A stretch of 64,000 nucleotides of DNA, taken from JAWPMT01 sp965601475 (lineage in GTDB: Bacteria; Bacteroidota; Bacteroidia; Cytophagales; Cyclobacteriaceae). Every line of letters begins with the position of its first letter. Position 1 is the first letter of the stretch. The position numbers and the translations under genes are program-made. Shown here in pieces: positions 26,512 through 36,256 of this stretch. The notes beneath the pieces are model-generated. The model saw nothing but the letters and a program-made list of their open reading frames with translations, made no database searches and was not told the origin of the DNA. The DNA lies in contig OZ271832.1 in assembly GCA_965601475.1 (NCBI GenBank), forward strand, positions 1,612,001 to 1,676,000. Reading direction: 5' to 3'.

Positions 26512-27363
26512 TCAGTCGCCATCCTCCTCGCCTTCCAACACGAAGGCGTGTACAGTATCCGCAGCGGAAGCGTAGAAGAATCCCAGCGCACCACCCGATA
26601 TGTTCGTAGCCACATTGGCGGGAGGACTACTCAGACCAAAAGGATCTCGGGGTTCGCTCTCAGTGAGAAGTTGTTCATGGAAATCCACAAAGTCATTCTC
26701 AACCGTATGCATGATCAAAGTAATGCTATCCCCTACTTCTGCAGCAGGCTCGTCAATGTAGTAGAATTCAAAATTGGCAAACTCCTCTGCCAGGAAATCA
26801 TCCGTGAATGCCACAACTTCAGTAAGCGTATCGGTTTCCAGCTGATCATTGACGTAGACCTCCATGAGATAGCCATTTTCCAGTTCCCTGTTGCCGGTAC
26901 CCCAGAATGCCAGCAGCGTGTACTCAAATAGCTCCCCATCATCTTCCTCGAAGAAATTTGCTGCGTATAAGGAATCCAGCACAGGAGGTGCAAGCATGGT
27001 CGTGCTGGCCGAAAATGCCGTTTCTCCTGTCAGTGGTGATGAAAGACTGATGGAAAGGTCATACGTTCGCCCTACCACGCCTGCAAAAGCCTCTGACAGA
27101 TAGATTCCCGGACTTGTTTCCAGGAAGGTAAAGGTGGTTTCGCCATCAGAAATGGTCACCGTCGCATCACGCACAGGAACAGGATCAGCCGGATTGAAGT
27201 AATCGGCAGTTTGCGTTAGACTGAGGCGATGGGCTTTGAATTCGTTGGTGATACGACCCTCCACCACCAATCTGATTTCATCAGATTCAACAGGCCAGTC
27301 AATCGTTTCTTCGCAGCCAAAAAGGGCAAAAAGAAGCCATGAAGTGTATTTTAAGTATTTCAT
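26512..27363 (-). CDS. DUF4249 family lipoprotein
   Basis: 283 residues from the ATG at 27363; a TTG at 27378 is less likely. A lipoprotein signal with lipobox LFALFGC (Cys near residue 17) is followed by Glu-Glu. The mature part is beta-rich and opens with an immunoglobulin-like region (DEIRLVVEGRITNE, then DATVTISDGETTF), as in DUF4249. Such proteins accompany TonB-dependent receptors in Bacteroidota, but their biochemical role is unproven. It is the last gene of the ECF operon, 19 nt after the second receptor. Confidence 0.85.
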   Translation of the reverse strand: MKYLKYTSWLLFALFGCEETIDWPVESDEIRLVVEGRITNEFKAHRLSLTQTADYFNPADPVPVRDATVTISDGETTFTFLETSPGIYLSEAFAGVVGRTYDLSISLSSPLTGETAFSASTTMLAPPVLDSLYAANFFEEDDGELFEYTLLAFWGTGNRELENGYLMEVYVNDQLETDTLTEVVAFTDDFLAEEFANFEFYYIDEPAAEVGDSITLIMHTVENDFVDFHEQLLTESEPRDPFGLSSPPANVATNISGGALGFFYASAADTVHAFVLEGEEDGD

Positions 27364-27382
27364 TTCTGATAAGTTCAAATTT

Positions 27383-29722
27383 CTAAAATCTAAAGTTGTA
27401 AGCCAATGTGGGTACCCATCGAAATATCACATATTGGGTGGCCTGAGTGCGATTCTCCTGGCCCTCGATGCTCCCGAAAGTGACTACATTGGGATTTTTG
27501 CGACCGTAAGCGTTGTATAGGGCAAATACCCATTCTCCCTTGAATTTTGATGTTTTGTTCTTCCTGTTTTGCAAGGTCACGCCCAAGTCCATTCGGTGAT
27601 AATCCGGCATGCGACCGCCATTGCGCTCGGTATAGGCAGGTAGTACCACATTGCCATAGGTAAATCTTCCCGTGGGTGTCGTAAAGGGTAACCCGGAGTA
27701 GTAAACCCAGGTCGCATTGACAGATAGTCTTTCATTCACCTTATAGTTGCCAACGAGTGATACGTTTACAGGGCGTTCATAAGGTGATCGATAGCTCTGA
27801 CCTTCATTGACCAGGGGTATATCTCTCCTGGCTGCACTCCAGGTGAAACTCGCCCAGCCATTGAAACGGCCTGCTGGCTTCTTAATCATGAACTCCACAC
27901 CATAAGCCCAGGCCTTCCCAACTCTCAGCTCATTTTCCAATTCCTCATTGAGAAGCAATGCCGCATGATCCTTGAAGTCAATCTGATTGTCGATCCAGCG
28001 GTAGTAGGTTTCCACAGAGGTCTCAATTTGGTTATTGAAGAAGTTGCGGAAATAGCCTACCGAAACCTGATCCGATACCTGAGGTCTCACATTGGGTGAA
28101 GACTGAAACCAAATATCCAAAGGTGTACCTCCTACGGAATTCGAGGCCTGCTGCAAGAACTGATGAACCCGCACGTAGCTCGCCTTTACCGACGAGACAT
28201 CATTCAACCGGTAGTTGGCAGCAAATCTGGGATCGAGCCGAAAGAATGAATTGTATATCTCGCCCCGGGAGCGATTGATAGAGTCCGTCCGACTGAAGGA
28301 TGCATCGTAGGTATACTGTACGCCAGGACCTATGTTTTGAAACAGTGAAGCCCTCAATCCATAATCCAATGTCAATTGGTCCGAAATTCTATGCTCATTA
28401 CCCAGGTATATGGCGTGTTCCAATGAATTCGACTCCGTGATCTCCACCGTCTCACTGGGGCTATCCCCTGCTTTGACGGTGACTGTACCTGGCTCTATTT
28501 GATGGTAAATACTCTGTAGCCCAAACGTGATGCTGTTGTTGGCATTGAGGAAGTAGTCAAAATCAATTTTCCCTGTATAATCCTGAAGCTGAGAGCCCCA
28601 CTTAAATTCGAAATCATTGTCTCCGGCCTTGAGTTCATACTTGTATTTGCTGAAGATGAAGGAGGTGTTGGCAAAGAGTTTTGGTGAGAAGACGTGGTTC
28701 CAGCGTGCAGTGACGGTGTTGTTGCCCCACCTGAAGCCAAAGTCATCCTCAAACTCAAAGATGTCACGGCCTGCATAGCTGGAGACAAATACGCGATCCT
28801 TTTCACCCAGTTTGTAATTTGCCTTGCCATTCAAGTCATAGAAGAAGAGTGTAGATCGGTCAGCAGGCCCATTGGTGGTCAATTTTGCCATGATATCCGC
28901 ATAGGTGCGGCGACCCGATAAAATGATGGACCCCCGGTCTCTTACAATAGGGGCCTCTACTGTAGCCCTGGCTGCAATCATGCTGATACCGCCATTCGCC
29001 GTGAGACGCTGGTTGTTCCCCTCCTTCATTCTCACGTCCAGTACAGATGACAAACGGCCCCCATATCTCACGGGCATATTGCCTTTATACAATTGCACAT
29101 TTTTGACGGCGTCGTTATTGAAAGTAGAAAAGAAACCCATCAGATGGGAAGGGTTATAGACGATGGCTTCGTCCAGCAGGATCAGATTTTGATCAGGGCT
29201 TCCCCCACGGACACTGAAGCCAGAACTCGTCTCCGAGGTAGTCTGAACGCCGGGCAATAACTTGATCGCACGGATAAGATCGGCTTCGCCTATGGCGGGG
29301 ATGGCCGCAATGCTCTTGGCACTGACCGTCGACAAACCCATGTTGGTGTCAGAGACATTTTGATCTTCCCTCACCGCTGTCACCACTACCTCATCCAACA
29401 TTGCTGCATCCACTTCGAGAGTAAAGCTCCTCTCCAAATTCCTATCCAGGGTGATCGGCACTTCCTGGGCAGCGTACCCGGTATAGGAAATTCGCAAGGT
29501 GTAGCTTCCCTCGGGAAGGGTTATAGAGTAAAAGCCATATACATTAGAAACTGCTCCCTGAGTGGTGCCTTTAAGTTGTACCGTGGCTCCGATCATGGTT
29601 TCACCTGATTCCTGGTCAGTGATGTAACCGCTGAGCGTGTATTTGTTCTGGGCCGCCAGGGGCAAGCCGCAGAGCAAGATCAACGCACATAAGATGGATC
29701 TAATCCGAATAATTCGTGTCAT
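27383..29722 (-). CDS. TonB-dependent receptor 2 of the ECF locus
   Basis: 779 residues. Signal peptide (ILCALILLCGLPLAAQ), then a carboxypeptidase-like regulatory domain (28-110; YTLSGYITDQESGETMIGAT), a plug domain (115-225; SVRGGSPDQNLILLDEA) and a 22-strand barrel ending in aromatic NFRF. It lacks the N-terminal STN signalling domain that its neighbour at 30794-33340 has. It is an outer-membrane importer of an unknown ligand; no SusD partner is present, so a polysaccharide is not indicated. It overlaps FecR2 by 4 nt and precedes the DUF4249 gene. Confidence 0.92.
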   Translation of the reverse strand: MTRIIRIRSILCALILLCGLPLAAQNKYTLSGYITDQESGETMIGATVQLKGTTQGAVSNVYGFYSITLPEGSYTLRISYTGYAAQEVPITLDRNLERSFTLEVDAAMLDEVVVTAVREDQNVSDTNMGLSTVSAKSIAAIPAIGEADLIRAIKLLPGVQTTSETSSGFSVRGGSPDQNLILLDEAIVYNPSHLMGFFSTFNNDAVKNVQLYKGNMPVRYGGRLSSVLDVRMKEGNNQRLTANGGISMIAARATVEAPIVRDRGSIILSGRRTYADIMAKLTTNGPADRSTLFFYDLNGKANYKLGEKDRVFVSSYAGRDIFEFEDDFGFRWGNNTVTARWNHVFSPKLFANTSFIFSKYKYELKAGDNDFEFKWGSQLQDYTGKIDFDYFLNANNSITFGLQSIYHQIEPGTVTVKAGDSPSETVEITESNSLEHAIYLGNEHRISDQLTLDYGLRASLFQNIGPGVQYTYDASFSRTDSINRSRGEIYNSFFRLDPRFAANYRLNDVSSVKASYVRVHQFLQQASNSVGGTPLDIWFQSSPNVRPQVSDQVSVGYFRNFFNNQIETSVETYYRWIDNQIDFKDHAALLLNEELENELRVGKAWAYGVEFMIKKPAGRFNGWASFTWSAARRDIPLVNEGQSYRSPYERPVNVSLVGNYKVNERLSVNATWVYYSGLPFTTPTGRFTYGNVVLPAYTERNGGRMPDYHRMDLGVTLQNRKNKTSKFKGEWVFALYNAYGRKNPNVVTFGSIEGQENRTQATQYVIFRWVPTLAYNFRF

Positions 29723-30648
29723 TTTGATGATATGTAAAAATGGTTTTTGGATTTAGTTATGATTTGGAGGCCATGGACCTCGGCAATAGCCTGCAGTACC
29801 TCTTCGATGGACTGGTCACGGAAGCTGGCCGTCAACCGCTTCGGTTTGATGGGTTCGGAAGACTCAATGATGACCCGGTAATGACGCATCAGCGTCTCAA
29901 AAACGCGATCAAGCGGCTCGTTCCGGAAGGTGAACTCCCGGGTGCGCCAGGAGAGCGCGTTGGCATCTAAACTTGATGCCTTCCTTAATTGGCCGTCGAA
30001 AATCGCCTTTTGGCTAGGGTGGAGTTGAAGCTGTTGATTTTCCGCAGAAACCCTTAGTAAACCAGTGTAAAGGACCACCTCTGTACGGTCCGGAGCAGGA
30101 GTCACGAGAAACGACGTGCCAAGCACTTCTATGGTCAGTTCCTGTGTCTGAATGACAAAAGGTTTCTCCTCATCTTTCGCCACATCGAAGAATGCCTCAC
30201 CCGATAGCTCCAGTTCCCTCCCCTCCTTGTTGAAATCTTTGTTGAGTTCGATTTTCGCTCCCGCACGAAGCACTACCAAGGACCCATCCGGAAGCTTTAC
30301 TTCCAGGCCGTCATGATGCGCTGAGTATGCGATTTCTTTGGCCGAGGACGACCCTAGATGGTAAAAGGTAATGCCTGCCAAGACCAGCAAGACCACACTC
30401 GCTGCGATGCTCTGAGCCCAACCGGCATAGGGAAAAATTCGGCCTAATACCTTTTGGTAGCCGACTGGTTGATCAGGTGAGTAAGTCTCGTGATGCTTAC
30501 CGTAGGTATGCCAAATGGCCAGGAGCCGATCCAATTCCTGCCGATTGGCCTTGGCACTGTTAGCCCAACCCCGAACGAGCGCTTCTTCCTCCTGGGAAGC
30601 CTGCGCTTTGAAGTACTTAACAATGGTATGGTATTCCGGTCTTTGCAT
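29719..30648 (-). CDS. FecR family anti-sigma factor 2
   Basis: 309 residues from the ATG at 30648. N-terminal cytosolic part (1-85), one membrane helix (about 88-107; SIAASVVLLVLAGITFY), FecR domain (about 120-215; GLEVKLPDGSLVVLRAGAKI, ELSGEAFFDVA) and a C-terminal DUF4974/STN-like domain (about 235-309; LDRVFETLMRHYRV). FecR proteins hold and release an ECF sigma factor according to receptor state. There is no second sigma gene, so it probably shares the one at 34273-34833. A 145-nt gap separates it from the first receptor. Confidence 0.9.
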   Translation of the reverse strand: MQRPEYHTIVKYFKAQASQEEEALVRGWANSAKANRQELDRLLAIWHTYGKHHETYSPDQPVGYQKVLGRIFPYAGWAQSIAASVVLLVLAGITFYHLGSSSAKEIAYSAHHDGLEVKLPDGSLVVLRAGAKIELNKDFNKEGRELELSGEAFFDVAKDEEKPFVIQTQELTIEVLGTSFLVTPAPDRTEVVLYTGLLRVSAENQQLQLHPSQKAIFDGQLRKASSLDANALSWRTREFTFRNEPLDRVFETLMRHYRVIIESSEPIKPKRLTASFRDQSIEEVLQAIAEVHGLQIITKSKNHFYISSK

Positions 30649-30793
30649 GGACAATTCGTCCAAGAGACTGGCATTTCCAGGACCCCCCTAGTGAGGATTA
30701 GCATTTTTTTTGCAACACCGATTCCTCCCTTCAGAATTAGGGTTCTAGCAACAGGGATATTTGCCTGATAAAAAAACCGGATACCAATCTTCG

Positions 30794-33340
30794 TTAGAAT
30801 TTGAAGCGGTAAGCAATCGTTGGCACAATTCCGAAAATGGTGAATTTGATTGCCTCAGCACTGTTCGATCCTTCCACAGACCTAAAGGAGATGAAATTGG
30901 CATTTTGCCGATTGTAGACATTGTAAATGGCCAGTGACCAGCTGCTGCGCACACGTCGTTGCTTCTTCAAGTTGCTACCCAATTCAAGAGCGAAATCCAA
31001 TCGGTGGTACTCGGGTAATCGATCTCCGTTACGATTAGAGAAACTTGGAACAATCACATTGCCGAAGGTAAACCGGCCCGTCGGGGAGGTGAACGGCAAC
31101 CCACTAAAATAGACCCAACTCATTCGCATCTTCAACCGATCATTCAATGCGTAGGAGGGGCTGATGGATAGGTTAATGGGTCTGTCGTAGGTAGACGGAT
31201 AACTCAGTCCTCCATTGACCAGAGGGACATCCAAAAAGGATCGACTCCAGGTAAAGTTGAAGTCCCCGGTTAATCGGCCCATGTTTTTGGTGAGGGTAAG
31301 TTCAGCGCCGTAGGATCTTGCCGAGCCTATGCGCAACTCCGCTTCGAGTTCATTGTTGAGCAACAACTCCGCGTTGTCCTTGAAATCAATTTCGTTGTGG
31401 GTTTTGCGATAAAAGCCCTCCAGGGATAGTGCATATGCCCCCTCACGGAGCTCCCTGAAATAGCCCAGCGACACCTGATCAGCTAGCTGAGGTTTGACGT
31501 TGGGGGAAGACAGAAACCAAACATCCAATGGGCTCCCGCTAATGGAATTGGAAGCCTGACTGATGTATTGCACTGTACGGTTGTAGCTGGCTTTGAGATA
31601 GGCGTCGGTATTGATTTCATAGCTGGCCGACAACCTAGGTTCCACATTGACATAGGTATGGTAGAAATCAGCCGCATCACGAGATATGGTCTCAATTACA
31701 TCAAAATCGTCATCAAAGACGAACTGCGTACCCGGGCCTACATTGTGGAAGGCAGTGAGCCTTAGCCCCATGAGGACAGTGATCCTGGGACCTATTTCGC
31801 GTTCAATTTCTCCATATAGGGCATTTTCAAGACCATAGGATTTGTTCAGTTCATCTGAAGCATTATTGGCAGGATTGCGCTCGTCGACAAAGGACAATAG
31901 TGCCGGGGCAATCTGATGAAAAGTCGCACTGAATCCGAAATTGTATTGCGTGCGGTTGTCCAGAAAGTAGTTCAGATCCGCCTTAAATATGTAACTACCA
32001 AATTCGGTGATCCAGTCGAAATTCTGATCAAATCCACCGGTCCTCAATTCATAGTCATAAGCGCTGAGGATAAAGGAAGTGTTGAGGAATAACTTCGGAT
32101 TGAAGACATGATTCCAGCGCATGGTAAAAGCCGTGTTGCCCCATTTGAATTGGAAGGCGTCCTCGGGCAAACGAAACACGTCTTCACCGAAATAACCGGA
32201 GATATAGAGCCTGTCTTTCTCCCCAAACTTGTAGTTGTACTTCACATTCACATCCAGGAACGAAAGCTTCACTTCAGATACCCCCAACAAATAGAGGTCG
32301 GTGAAGCTCTTTCGCCCAGAGACAATGAATGCGCCACGTTTCTTTTTCAAGGGGCCTTCCACAGATAGACTGCCAGCCAGGGCATTCAGGTTACCATTCG
32401 CCCGGAATTGCTGATTGTTGCCCTCACGCATCATGATGTTGGTCACTGAGGCCAGCCTGCCGCCAAACCTCGCAGGTATGCCACCCTTATACAGATCTAC
32501 ACGGTTCAGCGCGTCGGCATTGAACACAGAGAAAAAACCCACAAAATGGGTGGGGTTATAGACAATGGCTTCATCGATGAGGATCAGGTTTTGGTTGGGT
32601 CTGGCTCCTCTGACGCTGAAACCGGAACTGGATTCACTTGTCATGGCTACTCCAGCCTGCTGCTGCATCTGACGCAAAATATCTCGCTCAGCAAGCGCTC
32701 CCAAGGGCGCGTCAAACTGTCCGGGCCTGAATTGGAGACGGCCAAACTGAGGACTCATCAAGGACTCGTCCTGATCGCCTTCCACCACCACTGTCTCCAA
32801 CAATGATACCGCTTGCTTCAAGCCGATGACCAGCGATTGATCACCAGGTCGGACCCGGATCCTCTGGGTTTCGTAGCCCAGGAATTGCACTTCGAGGGAA
32901 TCATTTACCGGTGGGATTTCCAATGAAAAAAAACCATAGGTGTTCGTTGTGACACCCTGGGCAGTACCCGATATCCTGACCAGCGCACCCAACAGATTCT
33001 CCCCGGTTTGCGAGTCTTCAACATGTCCACTCACCGTGTAGGGAATGGCTTCACGCAGAGAGAGGATATAGTTCTTGCCCACTATTTTGTATTCCAGCTC
33101 AGTCTGTGAGGTAATGGCGTTCAGCAAATCCAGCATGGACCAATGCCCGGCATCCAGAAGGACCTCATCATCAGGAATAATATCAGGGTCGTAGGAAATC
33201 AGGACACTGCCATCCTGGTGTATGAGCTCCAGCACGTCCACAACAGCAAGGGAAGCCGGGGTGATCTGATGATGAAGATTTTTCTGCTGAGCCAAGAGCA
33301 ACATAGGCACAAGGAAGAGAAAAAAGACCAGGCCCCTCAT
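30794..33340 (-). CDS. TonB-dependent receptor 1 with STN signalling domain
   Basis: 848 residues. Signal peptide (LVFFLFLVPMLLLAQQ), then an STN secretin/TonB short domain (about 25-100; VDVLELIHQDGSVLISYDPD), a carboxypeptidase-like domain (105-190; YTVSGHVEDSQTGENLLGAL), a plug with SVRGARPNQNLILIDEA, and a barrel ending in a Phe-rich RFKF. The STN domain contacts the periplasmic part of FecR and signals ligand arrival. It is clearly a paralogue of the receptor at 27383-29722. It is 3 nt downstream of FecR1. Confidence 0.93.
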   Translation of the reverse strand: MRGLVFFLFLVPMLLLAQQKNLHHQITPASLAVVDVLELIHQDGSVLISYDPDIIPDDEVLLDAGHWSMLDLLNAITSQTELEYKIVGKNYILSLREAIPYTVSGHVEDSQTGENLLGALVRISGTAQGVTTNTYGFFSLEIPPVNDSLEVQFLGYETQRIRVRPGDQSLVIGLKQAVSLLETVVVEGDQDESLMSPQFGRLQFRPGQFDAPLGALAERDILRQMQQQAGVAMTSESSSGFSVRGARPNQNLILIDEAIVYNPTHFVGFFSVFNADALNRVDLYKGGIPARFGGRLASVTNIMMREGNNQQFRANGNLNALAGSLSVEGPLKKKRGAFIVSGRKSFTDLYLLGVSEVKLSFLDVNVKYNYKFGEKDRLYISGYFGEDVFRLPEDAFQFKWGNTAFTMRWNHVFNPKLFLNTSFILSAYDYELRTGGFDQNFDWITEFGSYIFKADLNYFLDNRTQYNFGFSATFHQIAPALLSFVDERNPANNASDELNKSYGLENALYGEIEREIGPRITVLMGLRLTAFHNVGPGTQFVFDDDFDVIETISRDAADFYHTYVNVEPRLSASYEINTDAYLKASYNRTVQYISQASNSISGSPLDVWFLSSPNVKPQLADQVSLGYFRELREGAYALSLEGFYRKTHNEIDFKDNAELLLNNELEAELRIGSARSYGAELTLTKNMGRLTGDFNFTWSRSFLDVPLVNGGLSYPSTYDRPINLSISPSYALNDRLKMRMSWVYFSGLPFTSPTGRFTFGNVIVPSFSNRNGDRLPEYHRLDFALELGSNLKKQRRVRSSWSLAIYNVYNRQNANFISFRSVEGSNSAEAIKFTIFGIVPTIAYRFKF

Positions 33341-33343
33341 CCC

Positions 33344-34273
33344 CTACTCAATGCGGAAATGTGACACGCCAAGAGTATCAATGCGCACCTTCAGCGAGGC
33401 CTCCACCACATGAAAGACCTCGGAAAGCGGCTGATCGACAAATTTTGTTGTGATGCGCCTATCCCAAAGTTCATCGCTAAGCTCCACGTTCACACCGTAG
33501 TGGGAGGACACATCTGCCACAAATTGCCGAAGTGGGACATCAACAAAAGCAAGGACTCCAGTCTTCCAGGCCATGTTGTTAACTTGGACACTGGTCTTTG
33601 TCAATGTAGCCTTGACCTCATCGAAAGTGACGCCTTCGTCAGTCGTCAGCGTGATAGACTTGTTAGCCGCAGACACCACGACGGTACCCTCGGTAACGAT
33701 GACGCTGGACTGCTGCTCATTTGATTCGACCTGAAATGATGTCCCTCGAACCACCACAGTCACCTCTCCCGCCTGTACTTCAAATGGCAACGCTTCCTGG
33801 GATGCAACCTCAAAAAACCCTTTCCCAACCAACTCCACTTGTCGGTGATGGGTGCCATAATCTTCCCCCACCGATAAAGTCGCTCCATTGGCCAGGGTAA
33901 CTCTCGTATCATCAGAGAGGTCAACAATCAAATTATCCGCCAAAGCCTCGTAGACCATTGGGGATTGTGATTCCATACGATTGGATTGCCATAGCCACAG
34001 CGCTCCAAGCACCAGCAACAGGGAGGCCGCAATCCGATATATCCAGGTAATGGGCGATTGACGCCCGGAAGTCTCCTCATCGATGTTTTGCCAGGCACGT
34101 TGCAGATCAGGCTCGTAGGTGCTTGCCAGGTTGCCATAGGCTTCCCAGATGGCTTTGAGTTCCTCAAATTCCTCCAGGTTTTCCCGCTTCCATGATTCGA
34201 CCGACCGAGTGATGTCATCGGTGGCCTGGCCTTTGAAATAGGCGGTGAGTGAAGTATAGGAAGGTCGTTCCAT
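33344..34273 (-). CDS. FecR family anti-sigma factor 1
   Basis: 309 residues from the ATG at 34273. N-terminal sigma-binding part (1-75), membrane helix (about 79-98; IYRIAASLLLVLGALWLW), FecR domain with VDLSDDTRVTLANGATLSV and ELVGKGFFEVAS, and a C-terminal DUF4974/STN-like domain (LRQFVADVSSHYGVNVELSD). The start overlaps the sigma factor stop by one base (TGATG), a tight translational link expected for a sigma/anti-sigma pair. Confidence 0.92.
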   Translation of the reverse strand: MERPSYTSLTAYFKGQATDDITRSVESWKRENLEEFEELKAIWEAYGNLASTYEPDLQRAWQNIDEETSGRQSPITWIYRIAASLLLVLGALWLWQSNRMESQSPMVYEALADNLIVDLSDDTRVTLANGATLSVGEDYGTHHRQVELVGKGFFEVASQEALPFEVQAGEVTVVVRGTSFQVESNEQQSSVIVTEGTVVVSAANKSITLTTDEGVTFDEVKATLTKTSVQVNNMAWKTGVLAFVDVPLRQFVADVSSHYGVNVELSDELWDRRITTKFVDQPLSEVFHVVEASLKVRIDTLGVSHFRIE

Positions 34274-34833
34274 CAGCACATCATTAAAAGTAAAACCACA
34301 AATTCGAAACCTCTTTTCGCCAGGAATGAACGCATCAGTTTGAATGCTTTGGAAATATGATACTCCACCGTCTTTATTGAAATATTGAGTTGAGTGGAAA
34401 TCTCAGGGTAGGTCAGCTCAGTATGCCGGCTCAAGGAAAAAACCAATCGGGTTTGCGCTGGTAAATGCATTTCAGCTTCCTTCAAAGCCTGGGCAAGCTC
34501 TTCAACCTCCATGGGATTGGAGTCATCTGCGTCTCGCATGGCATACATCACACCCTCGATCGGTTCATGATTGCTGAGCGAAGACTGAATGTAGGAAATG
34601 CACCTGTTTCTGACACCTCGGGATAGGTAGGCGTAGTAAGATTGGATATCGGCCTTCTTTCGGTTCTTCCAAACTGCGATAAAAACATCCTGGACGATTT
34701 CCTCCGATCCCTGGGGGTCGCTGGTAATTTTCAGCGCATAATGAACGAGCTGGGTGTAGTATTGATCAAAAAGCAACTGCAAGGCTTTCTTGTCGCCAGA
34801 TCGCAATTTGACATTGATATCAGCATCATTCAT
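34273..34833 (-). CDS. ECF RNA polymerase sigma-70 factor
   Basis: 186 residues from the ATG at 34833. Region 2 is at about 5-75 (ALQLLFDQYYTQLVHYALKI, EEIVQDVFIAVWKN) and region 4 at about 120-175 (LPAQTRLVFSLSRHTELTYP, then ISIKTVEYHISKAF). It should direct RNA polymerase to its own operon when FecR and the STN receptor report ligand. It is the only sigma gene for two FecR-receptor pairs. The C-terminus ends in a hydrophobic tail (FVVLLLMMC), which is unusual. Confidence 0.93.
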   Translation of the reverse strand: MNDADINVKLRSGDKKALQLLFDQYYTQLVHYALKITSDPQGSEEIVQDVFIAVWKNRKKADIQSYYAYLSRGVRNRCISYIQSSLSNHEPIEGVMYAMRDADDSNPMEVEELAQALKEAEMHLPAQTRLVFSLSRHTELTYPEISTQLNISIKTVEYHISKAFKLMRSFLAKRGFEFVVLLLMMC

Positions 34834-35353
34834 TTGATACAAAAGAAACGTTTTTCGTCAGGGGTTAAAAGCGAATGGTCGACTCATGAGAAAATATTAA
34901 AACAACGCCAGCCAATCTTTCACAGCCCGCTCAGGATTGATTGAAATTGGCACATTGTTGACTGCGCTGAAGGTCCGTTAGCTGCCCTGGAACAGCTGGA
35001 AAGTATACGAAACTCCACGTTGAAACAGTATGGCGGACAAGATGAATAATGTCATGTTCGCACCTATGACAAGTATCATTTTCCATGATCGTGACATCCC
35101 CGAAATTAGCGTGGGTTAGGTACTTGTCGTACCTTGTATCAGTTACTTTATAAGTTATGGGCAATGCACGGAATGGAGGCATTGCCTTTTTTGTTAGCTA
35201 TCTGCCGCATGTGTCTGATCAGGGGTAAACATTGATGGCAAGGACGCAACTCCATTGATAAGTGGAAACTTGGCTGCGACGGGTACAAATTTTGGTTGTA
35301 TCGCATTTCTGGCTAATCTTCTTACCTGAATTCCGCGTATTTGGAGCATAAGC
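34834..35353. other. Long intergenic region between ECF operon and AraC gene
   Basis: 520 bases between divergent genes. It must contain promoters for both. The clear structure is the plus-strand hairpin with T-run at 35160-35192. Just before it, TACCTTGT (near 35130) resembles a -7 box, so a very short plus-strand transcript ending at the hairpin is possible. Reading frames here are short and not protein-like. Confidence 0.4.
35160..35192 (+). terminator. Plus-strand hairpin with T-run, twin of the 26451 element
   Basis: Stem GGCAATGC (35160-35167) and GCATTGCC (35179-35186), 11-nt loop, then six T (35187-35192). The 8-bp stem and the preceding TTATG are identical to the element at 26451-26485, while loops differ. 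It does not follow any recognised plus-strand gene. Confidence 0.6.
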
Positions 35354-36214
35354 ATGATACTTGACCACAAAAGACTGGACCTTTTCGGGAAGATGCTCTT
35401 TGAGACCATGACGCTCAAGCCTCCGTTCAGGAAGCCGAACCCCATGCCTGACGAAGCGTGCTTCCTCTATGTAATGGAAGGCACCTATGACTCCACCTCT
35501 GAAACGGAGCAGTTGAGGGTCTACGCCAGGGAATCCGTTTTGATGAAATGCGGGAATTACCTGTCTGACATGGTCCCTACACCCAACACCGATCAGTATC
35601 AGGCCGTGGCCGTCCATTTCTTTCCCGAAGTGCTCCTCAAGATCTATGAAAACAAGTTGCCTGAGTTCCTGAAGAAAGACGCCGCTGCCCCTCGTATCGG
35701 AATGTCCAAACTCAAGCACGACCGCATCATCGGAGAGTACATCAATTCTTTGCTTTTCTACTTCGAAAACCCCCAAATCGTTGATGAAGACATCCTCACA
35801 TTGAAACTCAAGGAAATCATCCTGCTGCTAAGCAAGACCAAGAATGCCCCGGAGATCAGGTCCATCCTATCCAACCTGTTCGAACCACAATCCTACACCC
35901 TGCGTGAGATTGTCGACGCTCATATCTACTCCATCATCACAATCGATCGGATGGCCGAGCTAGCGGGCATGAGTGTTTCCACTTTCAAGCGGGAATTCAA
36001 AAGACTTTACAGGGAAGCTCCTGCCAACTATTTGCGTAACAGGAAGGTAGATCGAGCCGTGGAGCTTTTATCCAAAACGAACCTTAGGGCTACCGAAGTC
36101 GCGTACGATTGCGGCTTCTCAAGTGTGGCCCATTTCTCAAGAACCTTCAAACAAAAAATGGGTGTATCGCCCACCATTTACAAGCTGAACCATTTTGGTA
36201 AATCATTGACCTAA
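35354..36214 (+). CDS. AraC family transcriptional regulator
   Basis: 286 residues. The N-terminal 170 residues form a cupin-like effector region; the C-terminal 100 hold two helix-turn-helix units (ITIDRMAELAGMSVSTFKRE and ATEVAYDCGFSSVAHFSRTF), typical of AraC/XylS. It probably controls the SRPBCC and lipoprotein genes that follow on the same strand after 42 nt. The inducer is unknown. Confidence 0.9.
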   Translation: MILDHKRLDLFGKMLFETMTLKPPFRKPNPMPDEACFLYVMEGTYDSTSETEQLRVYARESVLMKCGNYLSDMVPTPNTDQYQAVAVHFFPEVLLKIYENKLPEFLKKDAAAPRIGMSKLKHDRIIGEYINSLLFYFENPQIVDEDILTLKLKEIILLLSKTKNAPEIRSILSNLFEPQSYTLREIVDAHIYSIITIDRMAELAGMSVSTFKREFKRLYREAPANYLRNRKVDRAVELLSKTNLRATEVAYDCGFSSVAHFSRTFKQKMGVSPTIYKLNHFGKSLT

Positions 36215-36256
36215 GTGTGCAAATGATGCCCCTGCAGACGATCCAGCTTTGTCTTC

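Noticed and set aside
26512..34833. SusC/SusD-type polysaccharide utilisation locus
   Set aside because: No SusD-like gene and no carbohydrate enzymes; the receptors are of the FecR/ECF-regulated non-Sus type.
34931..35182. 83-codon minus-strand frame in the long intergenic region
   Set aside because: Runs through the plus-strand terminator hairpin and has no protein-like pattern.
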